From: Microbacterium lacticum
GTDB lineage: Bacteria > Actinomycetota > Actinomycetes > Actinomycetales > Microbacteriaceae
DNA: 64,000 nt
Assembly: GCF_006716815.1 (NCBI RefSeq)
Contig: NZ_VFPS01000001.1
Coordinates: forward strand, 868,001 to 932,000
Reading direction: 5' to 3'
The translations under genes and the position numbers were made by a program. The first letter of the stretch is position 1. Each line of letters begins with the position of its first letter. The notes beneath the pieces were generated by a model. The model made no database searches, was not told the DNA's origin, and was given only the letters and a program-made list of their open reading frames with translations. Below are positions 39,599-49,050 of the stretch, one piece after another.

Positions 39599-42502
39599 TC
39601 AGTTGCCGCCGCTCAGCGTCAGCAGCTTCTGCACGGCGGCCGTCAGACGCGCGTCGGCCTCGGCGAACTTCGTCAGGTCACCCGCCTTGAGCGCGGCATC
39701 GCGGTCGATCATCGCCTGCTGGGCATCCTTCAGCGCCGCCTGCATGGCGACGTCGGTTCCACCGCCGGTCCCGCCGCCCGTGCCGGGCTCGCCCGACTCG
39801 CTGGGGTTCGGCGACGGGGTGACGTTGTTGTCACCCGTGGAGGCACCCGAATCGCCGCCGAACAGCGAGTCCAAGGCATCCTGCAGCGTGTCCTCGAACG
39901 CGACCTTGTCGCCGAACGCGACGAGGATCTTCCGCAGCACCGGCAGTTTCGTGCCGCTGGATGCCTGGACGAACACCGGCTGCACATAAAGGAAGCCGCC
40001 GCCGACCGGGAGCGTCAGCAGGTTGCCGTTGAGCACCTCGGACAGCCCCTGCTTGAGCAGGTTCAGTTGCTGCGAGATCGTCTCGTTCGAATTGAAGGTG
40101 TTCTGCACCTGCCCGGGGCCAGGAACGCTCACGTCGGCGGAGATCTGCAGCATGCGCAGCTTTCCGTAGTCGGCCGCCTTCTGGCCGGCCACTGCGCCCG
40201 CGTCGGAGTCCACCGCCAGATATCCCATCAGGACGTTCCGCGCGCCGTCGCCCTCCGCGGCCGGGATGAACGAGGTGAACATCGAGAACGTCGGCGCCTC
40301 TTGGCCCGGCATCTTCATCGACAGGTAGTACGGCGGCTGCAGTACGTCCGCCTGGGAGACGGGGTCGTTCGGGGTCTTCCACGCGTTGTCGCGCGCATAG
40401 AACGAGGCCGCGTCGTCGACGTGGTACGTGCCGAGCATCGCGCGCTGCACCTTGAAGAGGTCGGTCGGGTAGCGCACGTGGCTCATCAGGTCGGCGGACA
40501 TGTCCGAGACCGGCTTGAGCGTCGACGGATAGACCTTCTGCCACGCCTGCAGCATCGGATCGGTGTCGTCCCACGCGTAGAGGGTCACTTCGCCCGAGTA
40601 GGCGTCGACGGTCGCCTTGACCGAGTTGCGGATGTAGTTGACGTCGTCGAGCGCGACACGCGGCGACGTGTTCGTCGTGTCGCTGATCGCGTCGCGGAGG
40701 CTCACGATCGACGAGTAGGGGTAGTTCGCGCTCAAGGTGTAGCCGTCGACGATCCACACGATCTTGCCGTCGACGATCGACGGATACGGATCGTTGTCGA
40801 GCTCGAGGTACGGCGCGACCTTCTGCACCCGGGTCACCGGATCGCGGTCGTAGAGGATCTGCGACTTGTCGTTGATCGCGTCGGAGAGCAGGATGTCGGT
40901 CGACTGGAACTTCAGCGCGTAGATCAGGCGGTTGAAGAGGTTGCCGATCTGGGGGCCGCCGTCGCCCGTGAACGTCGTCTTCGTCTGCGCTGCCCCGCCG
41001 GCACCGCGCGGATAGTCGAGCTCGATGTCCGTGCCACCCTCGGGTCCGCCGACGATCGAGTACGGCGGCGAGGACTCGCCGAAGTAGACGCGCGGCTCGT
41101 AGGCGGTCTCATCCGTGAGCGCGCCCGCGGTCGGGATACCCCGCTCCAGGAACACGGGGTTGCCGTCGGCCGCGCGGTCGTTGCCCTTCGCGGCGACCAT
41201 TCCGTAGCCGTGCGTATAGACGAGCGTCGTGTTGTACCAGGTCGCCGCTGCCCCGAGCTGGTCGAGGTTGAGCTCGCGGACCGAGACCACGGCATCCTGG
41301 CTTTTCCCGTCGATCTGGTAGCGGTCGACATCGAGCGGGTCGGAGAACTTGTAGTACGGACGGTACTGCTCGAGCTGGCGGACCGTCGGCGGAATGATGG
41401 CCGGGTCCATGATGCGGATGGACGCCGTCGTGTCGGCGTCCTCGCGCAGCTGCCCCGGCTCGGCGTCGGTCGCTGCCTTGAAGTCGCTCTTCTCGAGGCC
41501 GTCGATGCCGTAGGCGGCCTTCGTCGCGTCGATGTTGCGCTGGTAGAAGGGGCTTTCCAGGGTCTCCTGGTTGGGCACGACCTGGAACTGGTTCACGAGG
41601 GACGGGTAGGCGACCGTGACGACCAGGAACGACACGATGAGCAGGGCCGTTCCGATGAGGGGAAAGCGCCAGCGTCCGATCACCGAGGTGATGAAGAACA
41701 GCACGGCGACGATCGCGGCGGCGATCGAGAGGATGGTGAGCCCCGGGATGACGGCGTGCACGTCGACGTAGCTCGCACCCGTGATGCGGTCACTCGTCTC
41801 GGTGAGCGTCTTGTACCGGTCGAGCCACAGGCTCGCGCCCTGGACGAGCAGGTAGAGGCCCGCGATAATCGCGAGCTGGATGCGTGCCGCCTTCGAGATG
41901 CGCAGCTCGCGCTGGCCGATCCGCACCGAGCCGTAGAGGTAGGCGACGAGCACCGTCACGCCGAGGCAGACGAGGAGCACCGCGGAGGCGAAGCCGAGCA
42001 CGGCGGAGAGGAACGGCACCGAGAACAGGTAGAACCCGACGTCCATCTGGAACTGCGGGTCGGTGGTTCCCGTGTCGACCCGATTGGCCCACAGCCACAC
42101 CGTCTGCCACTGCGCGGCGGCGGCGAAGCCGGCGAAGAACCCGAAGAAGACCGGGATGCCCCACATCGCGAGGCGGCGGAGCGGCTCGACGACCTCCTGG
42201 TAGTGGTCCAGCTGCGAACTGAGCCGCGCGTAGACGGGTCGGAGCCGGTAGACGAGCTGGATCGCGACGAACACGGGGACGGCCATCGCGAGGAAGCCCA
42301 CGATGAACATGACGATCCGCGCCGTCCACTGGGTCCACAGCACGCTGGTGAAGCCCAGCTGGTCGAACCACAGCCAGTCGGCGTAGAGGCTCGCGAAGAT
42401 GAAGAAGCCGACGACGATCACGGCGATCACGACGAGCGTGATGGCGATGGCCTTGCGGACGGGATTCGGCGTGGCCTGGTTCGGCGCGGAGGTCGTGGTC
42501 AC
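39599..42502 (-). CDS. UPF0182 family large membrane protein
   Basis: 967 residues. Seven hydrophobic helices lie in the first ~330 residues, then a large extracytoplasmic domain (~340-890) with YNTTLVYTHGYGMVAAKGND, and a disordered acidic/glycine tail. UPF0182 members are conserved in actinobacteria and of unknown function; the tail here contains GEPGTGGGTGGGT. GTG 42502 has TAGGAT 6 bases upstream. It lies before the ylbL-like gene in a layout resembling Rv3193c-Rv3194c of Mycobacterium tuberculosis. Confidence 0.92.
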   Translation of the reverse strand: MTTTSAPNQATPNPVRKAIAITLVVIAVIVVGFFIFASLYADWLWFDQLGFTSVLWTQWTARIVMFIVGFLAMAVPVFVAIQLVYRLRPVYARLSSQLDHYQEVVEPLRRLAMWGIPVFFGFFAGFAAAAQWQTVWLWANRVDTGTTDPQFQMDVGFYLFSVPFLSAVLGFASAVLLVCLGVTVLVAYLYGSVRIGQRELRISKAARIQLAIIAGLYLLVQGASLWLDRYKTLTETSDRITGASYVDVHAVIPGLTILSIAAAIVAVLFFITSVIGRWRFPLIGTALLIVSFLVVTVAYPSLVNQFQVVPNQETLESPFYQRNIDATKAAYGIDGLEKSDFKAATDAEPGQLREDADTTASIRIMDPAIIPPTVRQLEQYRPYYKFSDPLDVDRYQIDGKSQDAVVSVRELNLDQLGAAATWYNTTLVYTHGYGMVAAKGNDRAADGNPVFLERGIPTAGALTDETAYEPRVYFGESSPPYSIVGGPEGGTDIELDYPRGAGGAAQTKTTFTGDGGPQIGNLFNRLIYALKFQSTDILLSDAINDKSQILYDRDPVTRVQKVAPYLELDNDPYPSIVDGKIVWIVDGYTLSANYPYSSIVSLRDAISDTTNTSPRVALDDVNYIRNSVKATVDAYSGEVTLYAWDDTDPMLQAWQKVYPSTLKPVSDMSADLMSHVRYPTDLFKVQRAMLGTYHVDDAASFYARDNAWKTPNDPVSQADVLQPPYYLSMKMPGQEAPTFSMFTSFIPAAEGDGARNVLMGYLAVDSDAGAVAGQKAADYGKLRMLQISADVSVPGPGQVQNTFNSNETISQQLNLLKQGLSEVLNGNLLTLPVGGGFLYVQPVFVQASSGTKLPVLRKILVAFGDKVAFEDTLQDALDSLFGGDSGASTGDNNVTPSPNPSESGEPGTGGGTGGGTDVAMQAALKDAQQAMIDRDAALKAGDLTKFAEADARLTAAVQKLLTLSGGN

Positions 42503-42508
42503 CCCACC

Positions 42509-42514
42509 ATCCTA
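42509..42514 (-). promoter_or_regulatory. -10 element (TAGGAT) of the leaderless UPF0182 gene
   Basis: On the minus strand TAGGAT, six bases, then GTG 42502. Confidence 0.6.
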
Positions 42515-42652
42515 GGCGCGGCCCCGCCGCCCGGCTCGTGTGCCGGTGCGGCGAGGTGCCGGTTGGGGCATATTCCCAGCAGAACGTGACGAAGGCGTTG
42601 CGCGCCGCCCGCTCGGAGGCCGCTCAGAGACCGGTCGGGCGCGGCCGGCGAC

Positions 42653-43771
42653 TCAGGAGCAGGTCGGCAGCGCGCCGAGGTCGCCGCCGTCGCGGATCGC
42701 GGAGAGCACCCCGAGTGCGTCGTCGAGCGTCGAGACCTTGAAGACACGGAGTCCGTCGGGGATGTGGCCGACGACCTCGTCGCAGTTGTCGGCGGGCGCG
42801 AGGAACCAGGTGTCCCCGGCATCCACGGCGCCGAACATCTTCTGACGGATGCCGCCGATCGGGCCGACCGTGCCGGCGGCGTCGATCGTGCCGGTGCCGG
42901 CGACCCGCTCGCCGCCGTTCAGCTCGCCGTCCGTGAGCGTGTCGATGATCCCGAGGGCGAACATCATGCCCGCCGAGGGCCCGCCGACGTTGTCGAGCTG
43001 AATGGTCACCTGGATCGGGAAGTCGTAGTCGTGCATCGTCGAGACGCCGATCAGCCACACCGTCTCGCCGCCGGCGGTGGATGCCTGGGGCGTGATCGTC
43101 ACGTCGAGCGTCTGACCGTCGCGCTCGACCGTGAGATCGACCGGCGCGCCGTCGCCCGCGTTGATGATCTCGCGGAGGGCCGGCGTGTCGGTGATCGGGG
43201 TGCCGTTCGCGGCGCGGATGACATCGCCCTCCTGCAGGATGCCCTGCGCGGCGGAGTCGTCGGTCAGCGAGTAGACGCGCACCATCGGCTTCACGTCGTA
43301 GCCGAGCTCGGTCAGCGCCGCGGCGGTCGCCTCCTTCTGCGAGTCGACCATCATGACGGCGCTCTCCTGATTGCGCTGCTCGGTCGTCTGCCCGGCGGGG
43401 AACACCTGGTCGACCGGCAGCACCGCCTTCGACGGGTCGAACCACGCGAGGGCGAGCTCGAACCAGGACGGCGTGCGCTCGCGCGAGCCGACGACCTGCA
43501 CCGTGAGGAGGTCGAGCGCCCCCGCGGTCGGGTAGGTCTGCGCGCCGTCGACCGAGATGAGCGGCACCTCGTCGCCGTCGGAGTTCTGCACCGAGCCCAG
43601 CGTGTTGAACACGGGCCCCGGGCGCTGGATGACGAACGACGTGGGCAGCACCGTGAGCGCGAGCAGCGCGAACAGCGCGACGGTGAGGGCCCAGACCCCC
43701 ACCGTGGTGCGGCGCGACATGCGGCGGCGGGGCGTGGGGACGATCGTCGTGACCTCGTCGAACAGTGCCAC
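42653..43771 (-). CDS. ylbL: YlbL-type PDZ/Lon-like protease
   Basis: 372 residues. Membrane-anchored protease: one helix (~25-45), an extracellular PDZ domain (~165-245, GDVIRAANGTPITDTPALRE), and a Lon-type catalytic domain with nucleophile Ser in NVGGPSAGMMF and Lys in IGGIRQKMFGA. No ATPase domain, so ATP-independent. In Bacillus a YlbL-type protease takes part in the DNA-damage response; the role here is inferred. GTG 43771 has GGAAGGG at good spacing, so it has a conventional ribosome site. Confidence 0.9.
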   Translation of the reverse strand: MALFDEVTTIVPTPRRRMSRRTTVGVWALTVALFALLALTVLPTSFVIQRPGPVFNTLGSVQNSDGDEVPLISVDGAQTYPTAGALDLLTVQVVGSRERTPSWFELALAWFDPSKAVLPVDQVFPAGQTTEQRNQESAVMMVDSQKEATAAALTELGYDVKPMVRVYSLTDDSAAQGILQEGDVIRAANGTPITDTPALREIINAGDGAPVDLTVERDGQTLDVTITPQASTAGGETVWLIGVSTMHDYDFPIQVTIQLDNVGGPSAGMMFALGIIDTLTDGELNGGERVAGTGTIDAAGTVGPIGGIRQKMFGAVDAGDTWFLAPADNCDEVVGHIPDGLRVFKVSTLDDALGVLSAIRDGGDLGALPTCS

Positions 43772-43906
43772 GGCAGACCCTTCCGGCCGGTCGTTCGCGA
43801 TCGGCGTACATACGACCCCCTCACCGAGAGCGCGAGACGCGCCGCGGCGGAGACCGTGCGACTAGCGTAGAGCGCGACGACTTCCGCCTGCTGAAAGGCG
43901 CCTGAC

Positions 43907-45403
43907 ATGGCTGACGACGACAACGACGACCGCTTCGGCGAGGACGAATTCCAGGAGCTCCTGCGGAACCTGCTCGGGGGCGCGGGAGGTGCCGGCGGCG
44001 CGGGAATCGACCCGGCGCAGCTCGAGGGACTCTCCCGCATGGGCATCGACCCCGCGATGCTGCAGCAGATCATGGGGCAGATGCAGGCCGCCTTCGCGCA
44101 GAGCCAGAGTGCGGGCGGCGCCGGGGACGGCATCGACTGGAGCTCGGCGAAGACGCAGGCGCTGCACCTCGCCAATCGCGACGGGCTCGGCATCACCACC
44201 GGCGACCGCACCGAGTTCGATCAGGCATTCGCCCTGGCGACTCTGTGGCTGAGCGAGGCGACGACGATCTCCGAGCTCGCCGCACCCCCGCTCGCGATCA
44301 CCCGCGGCCAGTGGGTCGAGCAGACGCTGCCGGTGTGGCAGGAGCTCGCCGAGCCGGTCGCCGACTCGATCGCCGGCGCTCTCACCTCGGTGCTCGACGA
44401 GCAGACGCCCGAGGAGATGAAGCAGCTCGTCGCGGGCGCGGGCGCGTTCATGCGCCGCATCGGCGGGTCGATGTTCGCCGCGCAGCTCGGCGGCGTGATC
44501 GGCCGCCTCTCGCTCGAGGTCGTCTCGGGCGGCGACGTCGGGATCCCGGTGATGCCCGACGGGGTCGCGGCGATCCTGCCGCAGAACTTCGCCGACTTCG
44601 GCCGCGACCTCGACGTCACCGACGACCAGCTCGCCCTCTACCTCGCGACCCGCGAACTCGCCCACGCGCGGCTCTTCCGGCACGCGAAGTGGCTGCGGCT
44701 GCACGTGATCTCGCAGGTGACCGATTTCGCCCGGGGCATCCACGTCGACACGTCGGCGCTCGAAGACCTCGCGTCGCGCTTCGACCCGTCGCAACCCGAG
44801 GAGCTGCGCGCGCTGCTGGAATCGGGGGCCCTCCTCCCCCAGCGCACGCCCGTGCAGGAAGCGGCACTCACGCGCCTCGAGAACCTCCTCGCGACGATCG
44901 AGGGCTGGGTCGACATCGTGACGGCGGATGCCACGGCGCGCCTCCCCGAGGCGCCGAAGATCGCCGAGGCCGTGCGACGCCGCCGCGCCGTGGGCGGGCC
45001 GGCCGAGCAGGCGATGGCCTCGCTCGTCGGCCTCGAACTGCGCCCGCGTCGCCTGCGCGAGGCCTCGGCGATGTGGCGTGCGGTGACCGATGCGGTCGGC
45101 GTGGCCGAGCGCGACAGCCTGTGGGACTACCCCGACCTCATGCCCGGACCCGCCGACATCGACGACCCGGAGGGGCTGATCGTGCGGTTGCGCGCCCGCG
45201 CCTCCGGCGAGGCGCCGCCGCGCGACGCCATGGACGATGCGCTCGACGCCCTGCTGGCGCAGGAGGCCGGCGCCGGCGGCGAGGGCGGTGACTCTCCGAG
45301 CGACGCGGACGGCGGCGACGGATCGGGCGGCGAACCGGCCGATGACGCGGACAGCGAGTCCGGCACCGACGAGCCCGGAACGGACGACCCGCGCCCGGTC
45401 TGA
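43907..45403 (+). CDS. DUF2342 / zinc-dependent metalloprotease family protein
   Basis: 498 residues. A family restricted to actinobacteria and annotated as putative zincin hydrolases. The region near residue 247 reads TRELAHARLFRHAKWL: the first histidine of HExxH is an arginine, so protease activity is doubtful. Residues 1-60 are glycine/alanine/glutamine-rich; the C-terminus from ~455 is acidic and disordered. GAAAGG is ~10 bases before ATG 43907. Divergent from ylbL; same relative place as Rv3195 in mycobacteria. Confidence 0.85.
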   Translation: MADDDNDDRFGEDEFQELLRNLLGGAGGAGGAGIDPAQLEGLSRMGIDPAMLQQIMGQMQAAFAQSQSAGGAGDGIDWSSAKTQALHLANRDGLGITTGDRTEFDQAFALATLWLSEATTISELAAPPLAITRGQWVEQTLPVWQELAEPVADSIAGALTSVLDEQTPEEMKQLVAGAGAFMRRIGGSMFAAQLGGVIGRLSLEVVSGGDVGIPVMPDGVAAILPQNFADFGRDLDVTDDQLALYLATRELAHARLFRHAKWLRLHVISQVTDFARGIHVDTSALEDLASRFDPSQPEELRALLESGALLPQRTPVQEAALTRLENLLATIEGWVDIVTADATARLPEAPKIAEAVRRRRAVGGPAEQAMASLVGLELRPRRLREASAMWRAVTDAVGVAERDSLWDYPDLMPGPADIDDPEGLIVRLRARASGEAPPRDAMDDALDALLAQEAGAGGEGGDSPSDADGGDGSGGEPADDADSESGTDEPGTDDPRPV

Positions 45404-45505
45404 TCGGTCGCCCACCGCTGTCCATCGCCTCCTCCACAGGCCGGCGGAACGGACCTGTTCAGCTGATTCCTGTGGACAGCGGGCGCGGGGCCAGCCGCCG
45501 GTCGG

Positions 45506-45511
45506 CATGAT
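45506..45511 (+). promoter_or_regulatory. possible -10 element (CATGAT) before the cyclodehydratase-like gene
   Basis: CATGAT ends 6 bases before ATG 45518, the same spacing as at 24831. Confidence 0.4.
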
Positions 45512-45517
45512 CGGGGC

Positions 45518-46402
45518 ATGCTCCGACTCGCCCCCTCGCACCCGCCGCTCTGGCGCACCGCTTCCAGCATGCAGCTCGGGCCCGACGGGGCGGTGCGGCT
45601 CGACGACGTCGCGCCCTGGCAGGAGCAGCTGCTCGACGCGCTGACCGAAGGCATCCCCGACGCGATGCTGCTGCCCCTCGCGCGCACGTTCGGCGCGAGC
45701 GCCGAGGCGGCAGAGCGGTTCGTCGCCGGCATCGGCGGCGCGCTCGCCCCCGGGCCGGCCGCACCGCTCGCCGTGCAGGCGGAGCTGCCCGCCGACGTGA
45801 GCTTCGCCGAGGCCGACGCCCTGGCGCACGGCTGGCAGGCCGGTGGACTCGACGCCGTGCAGACGACCCGCTGGCGGCAGGACGCGCCCGATCCGGCGCT
45901 GCCGATGATCGTCGTCGCGGATCACCTGATCGAGCCCCGCCGTGCGGGCGCGCTCCTGGCCGCCGACATCCCGCACCTGCCGATCGTGCTCGCCGGAGAC
46001 CGCGTCGTCGTCGGGCCGCTCGTGGTGCCCGGCGTCACGGCCTGCCTCGCCTGCCTACACGCCCGGCGCACCGACGCCGATCCGCGCTGGCCGCTCGTGG
46101 CCGCGCAGCTGCTCGGACGCGAACGCGTGCCGACCGATGCGGGGCTCGTGCTCGAGGCGGCGGTGCTCGCGGCGCGACTGCTCCGCGCCGCATCCACCGG
46201 CCCCGTGTCGGCGACGGCGCTGTCGGTGACCCTCAGCTGCGCGGACGTGCGGCGCGTGTGGCACGCGCACCGCCCGCACGCAGATTGCCTGTGCCGATCT
46301 CCGGAACGAACCGCGACCGCTGCCGAGGACGGGGCGCTCCGTGACCCGGCGAGCCGACCTGCTCCGACCACGACAGCGACAGCGTTCGCCCGGCCCGCGT
46401 GA
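45518..46402 (+). CDS. cyclodehydratase/E1-like domain protein of unknown role
   Basis: 294 residues. The C-terminal half has GVTACLACLHARRTDADPRWPLVAAQLL, a C-x2-C cysteine pair and R-x-D-x-D-x-x-W-P pattern seen in TOMM cyclodehydratase and ThiF-like domain proteins that bind leader peptides; no ATP site is visible. The N-terminal part resembles their winged-helix region only weakly. No YcaO, precursor peptide or transporter gene is nearby, so a peptide-modification role is unproven. It follows the DUF2342 gene as Rv3196 follows Rv3195. The last 170 bases overlap the 3' end of uvrD2 on the opposite strand. Confidence 0.7.
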   Translation: MLRLAPSHPPLWRTASSMQLGPDGAVRLDDVAPWQEQLLDALTEGIPDAMLLPLARTFGASAEAAERFVAGIGGALAPGPAAPLAVQAELPADVSFAEADALAHGWQAGGLDAVQTTRWRQDAPDPALPMIVVADHLIEPRRAGALLAADIPHLPIVLAGDRVVVGPLVVPGVTACLACLHARRTDADPRWPLVAAQLLGRERVPTDAGLVLEAAVLAARLLRAASTGPVSATALSVTLSCADVRRVWHAHRPHADCLCRSPERTATAAEDGALRDPASRPAPTTTATAFARPA

Positions 46403-47978
46403 TGCCGACGTAAACGAGACGGCGCTCCTCGTCGATCTCGGCGGGAGTGCTCGCGTACGAGATCGGCAGCAGGCCCTCCGACAGCCCGACGAGGTGCACG
46501 TGGTCCCATTCCAGACCCTTGGCGGCGTGGAGGGTCGCGAGAGTCACGGTGCGCAAGGCCGGCTCGTGCTGGTCGCGGCCCCGCGCCATCAGCTCGTCGG
46601 TGAAACCGCGCAGGGTGGTCCCTTCCGGGGCCTCTTCAGCGAGGCGCAGCACGGCGGCGCGCGCCTCCCACGCGTCGCGGAGGGCGCCGCCCGCCGGTGG
46701 CGGGTCGTCGCTGAGCCCGAGCGAGCGCAGTACGTCGCGGACGGCGGCGAGGAACGTCGTCTCCACCGGCGCGACGGACGCGCCGCGGAGGGCCATCACG
46801 GCCTGGCGCACCTCGGGCAGGTCGAAGAAGCGCCGTCCGCCGAGCACGCTCGCCGCGATGCCGCGCGCCGCGAGGGCGGCGAGAAGGGGCGCCGACTGCG
46901 CGTTCGCGCGGTAGAGCACGGCGATGTCGTCGGGCGAGACGCCGGCGGCGATCTGCGCGGCCACCGTTCCGGCCACCCCGTCCGCCTCGGCCGCATCGTC
47001 GGGATAGGCGGTCGCGACCGGCGCGACGCCGCCCGACGTGGCATCCGGCGCGGTGGCGCTCGAGAGCGTCAGCGCCCCCGGGCGCCCGTGCATCAGCGCG
47101 TTCGCGACGGTGAGGATGCCGGGGTCCGACCGATAGTTGCGCTCGAGACGCACCACCTGGGCGTCTTCGTGCCGGTCGGCGAAGTCGAGCAGGTAGCGCG
47201 GGTCGGCGCCCACGAACGAGTAGATCGTCTGGCTCGGGTCGCCGACGACGCAGATGTCGTGCCGGTCGCCGAGCCACAGCTCGAGCAGGCGGTGCTGCAC
47301 GGGCGAGACGTCCTGGAACTCGTCGACGGTGAGGTGCCGGTACTGCTCGTGCACGGCCGCAGCGACCCGCGGCTCCGACTCGAGCATCCCGGCGCAGGCG
47401 AGCAGCACGTCCTCGAAGTCGAGCTGGCGCCGCTCGTCCTTCACCTTCTCGTAGGCGCGCATCAGGTCGGCGAGGGCGCCCGCGTCGAGGCTCCCGAGTC
47501 CCGTGGGGTGCGCCGCGGCATCCTGGTCGATCGTGCGCATCGCGACCTTGCGCCATTCGATGCGGCTCGCGACGTCGCGGAGCGTCGCCGCGTCGAGGTG
47601 CAGCCGCAGCAGGTCGGCGGCCTGGCCGAGCACGCGCACCTTCTTGTCGACGATCGACGGAGCGGTGTCGTTCGCGAGCTGCGGCCAGAAGAAGTTCAGC
47701 TGCGCGAGCGCGGTGGCGTGGAAGGTGCGCGCGGCGACCCCCTCGACGCCGAGCGCCCGGAGCCGTCCGCGCATCTCGCCGGCCGCCTTCGCCGTGAAGG
47801 TGACCGCCATCACCCGGCCGGGCGAGTACGCGCCGGTGTCGACGCCGTGCGCGATGCGGTGCGTGATGACGCGCGTCTTGCCGGTGCCGGCGCCGGCGAG
47901 CACGCACACCGGGCCGCGCAGCAGCGAGGCCGCGACCCGCTGCTCGTCGTCGAGGGCGGCGAGGGCGCCCTCGCTCAC
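46233..47978 (-). CDS. uvrD2: UvrD2-like superfamily 1 DNA helicase
   Basis: 581 residues. 3'-5' DNA helicase for repair. Q motif EQRVAA, Walker A AGAGTGKTRV (~residue 28), MAVTFTAKAAGEM (Ia), Walker B VDEFQDVS, GDPSQTIYSFVGAD (III), RLERNYRS (IV), TLATLHAAKGLEWDHV (V) and EERRLVYVGITRA (VI) are all present. Mycobacterial UvrD2 has HRDC and tetracysteine regions; here the motor ends soon after motif VI with a basic Arg/Gly tail, so those extensions are missing. GTG 47978 overlaps nudC by four bases. Confidence 0.9.
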   Translation of the reverse strand: MSEGALAALDDEQRVAASLLRGPVCVLAGAGTGKTRVITHRIAHGVDTGAYSPGRVMAVTFTAKAAGEMRGRLRALGVEGVAARTFHATALAQLNFFWPQLANDTAPSIVDKKVRVLGQAADLLRLHLDAATLRDVASRIEWRKVAMRTIDQDAAAHPTGLGSLDAGALADLMRAYEKVKDERRQLDFEDVLLACAGMLESEPRVAAAVHEQYRHLTVDEFQDVSPVQHRLLELWLGDRHDICVVGDPSQTIYSFVGADPRYLLDFADRHEDAQVVRLERNYRSDPGILTVANALMHGRPGALTLSSATAPDATSGGVAPVATAYPDDAAEADGVAGTVAAQIAAGVSPDDIAVLYRANAQSAPLLAALAARGIAASVLGGRRFFDLPEVRQAVMALRGASVAPVETTFLAAVRDVLRSLGLSDDPPPAGGALRDAWEARAAVLRLAEEAPEGTTLRGFTDELMARGRDQHEPALRTVTLATLHAAKGLEWDHVHLVGLSEGLLPISYASTPAEIDEERRLVYVGITRAGRTLSLSWSEQVGSPGHGAPRPRQRSRFVPEIGTGNLRAGGARATRAARPRS

Positions 47979-48997
47979 GCGCGCTCCACCCAGTCGACGA
48001 TCAGACGGTGGGCGATCGAGGCGGTGCCGGGGAGCGCGAACGGCGCGGTGTCGCCGGTGACGGATGCCCCTGACTCGGATGCCACTGACGCGCGCGCCTG
48101 CGCCTCGCGCGCCTGCGCCCCGAGCACCTCGGCGAGCTCGCCGCGGGAGAACCAGCGCACGTCGACGATCTCCTCGCCGTCCGCGCGGGCGACCGTCCCG
48201 GCAGCCGCCGTCGCGTGGAACCCGAGCATGAGCGAGCGCGGATAGGGCCACGACTGCGACCCGCGGTAGCGCAGGTCGTCGACGGCGACGCCGGCCTCCT
48301 CGAGCACTTCGCGGGCGACCGTCGACTCGAGCGACTCCCCCGCCTCCACGAACCCGGCGAACGTCGAATACATGTTGCGGCCCGCCCAGATCGCGTTCTT
48401 GCCGAGCAGCAACCGCTCGCCGTCGGTCGACTGCACGGCGACGATCACGGCCGGGTCGGTGCGGGGGAAGTGCTCGCGCCCGCATCCGCCCTCGGAGACC
48501 GGGCAGTGCCGCGCCCAGCCGGCCGCGCGCACGACGGTGCGCGTGCCGCAGGTGGAGCAGAACGGGGCGTCGAGCAGCCAGCGGCCGAGCGAGACCGCCT
48601 CCACGAGGAGACCCGCATCGACGGCGTCGAGCTCGCCGCCCGCGGCGCGGAGCGCCCGCCACTGCGGCGAATCCGGGCCGGTCGCGCTGTCCGAGGCATC
48701 CCTCACGACCGGCTCCGGGGCCTCCGCTGCCGTCGCCGCGAGCAGCACGGCGGCGCCCGACGCGTCCCGGCCGAGGAACGCCCACTCCGCCGCGCCGGCG
48801 ATCGCCGTCGGCGCCACGAGGTGAAGCCGGGTGCCGGATGGCTCGACGAGTCCGCGATCCCCGTGGACGGCGACTACCCGCGTGTCCGCCTGCTGCCGCA
48901 GCCGGTCGACGAGATCCGGCGTGTCGCGCTCCGCGGCGGCCCGGTCGATGCCGGCGCGCGCGAGCGGCGGGGGCTGAGGGGCGCGGGACTGGGGCAT
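47975..48997 (-). CDS. nudC: NudC-type NAD+ diphosphatase
   Basis: 340 residues. Hydrolyses NADH/NAD+ (and NAD caps on RNA) to mononucleotides. Zinc ribbon FCSTCGTRTVVRAAGWARHC...GGC, Nudix box GFVEAGESLESTVAREVLEEAGV, and the family-specific SQSWPYPRSLMLGF motif (normally SQPWPFP). The C-terminal ~40 residues are enriched in alanine/serine. ATG 48997 has AGGAAGG eight bases upstream; the longer frame adds arginine-rich non-homologous sequence. Upstream and coupled with uvrD2 as in mycobacteria. Confidence 0.92.
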   Translation of the reverse strand: MPQSRAPQPPPLARAGIDRAAAERDTPDLVDRLRQQADTRVVAVHGDRGLVEPSGTRLHLVAPTAIAGAAEWAFLGRDASGAAVLLAATAAEAPEPVVRDASDSATGPDSPQWRALRAAGGELDAVDAGLLVEAVSLGRWLLDAPFCSTCGTRTVVRAAGWARHCPVSEGGCGREHFPRTDPAVIVAVQSTDGERLLLGKNAIWAGRNMYSTFAGFVEAGESLESTVAREVLEEAGVAVDDLRYRGSQSWPYPRSLMLGFHATAAAGTVARADGEEIVDVRWFSRGELAEVLGAQAREAQARASVASESGASVTGDTAPFALPGTASIAHRLIVDWVERA

Positions 48998-49050
48998 CCG
49001 AGACCTTCCTTGCCGGGCGTGGCGCGCGGCCGGACGGGGCACGGCAGACC

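Noticed and set aside
39542..42589. 1015-residue plus-strand open frame
   Set aside because: It lies antisense to the UPF0182 gene, is full of Arg/Asp/Val/Glu strings from the opposite codons, and has no recognisable domain. GC-rich DNA produces such shadows.
45416..45481. Large inverted repeat (CGCTGTCCA ... TGGACAGCG, with CCACAGG ... CCTGTGG)
   Set aside because: The arms overlap inconsistently and need a bulge of about ten bases to pair; could be a weak terminator but the stem is not convincing enough to list as one.
45518..46402. A ribosomally made peptide (TOMM) biosynthetic cluster
   Set aside because: Only a single weakly similar protein is present; no YcaO, precursor peptide, dehydrogenase or export gene is nearby, and neighbours are core genes.
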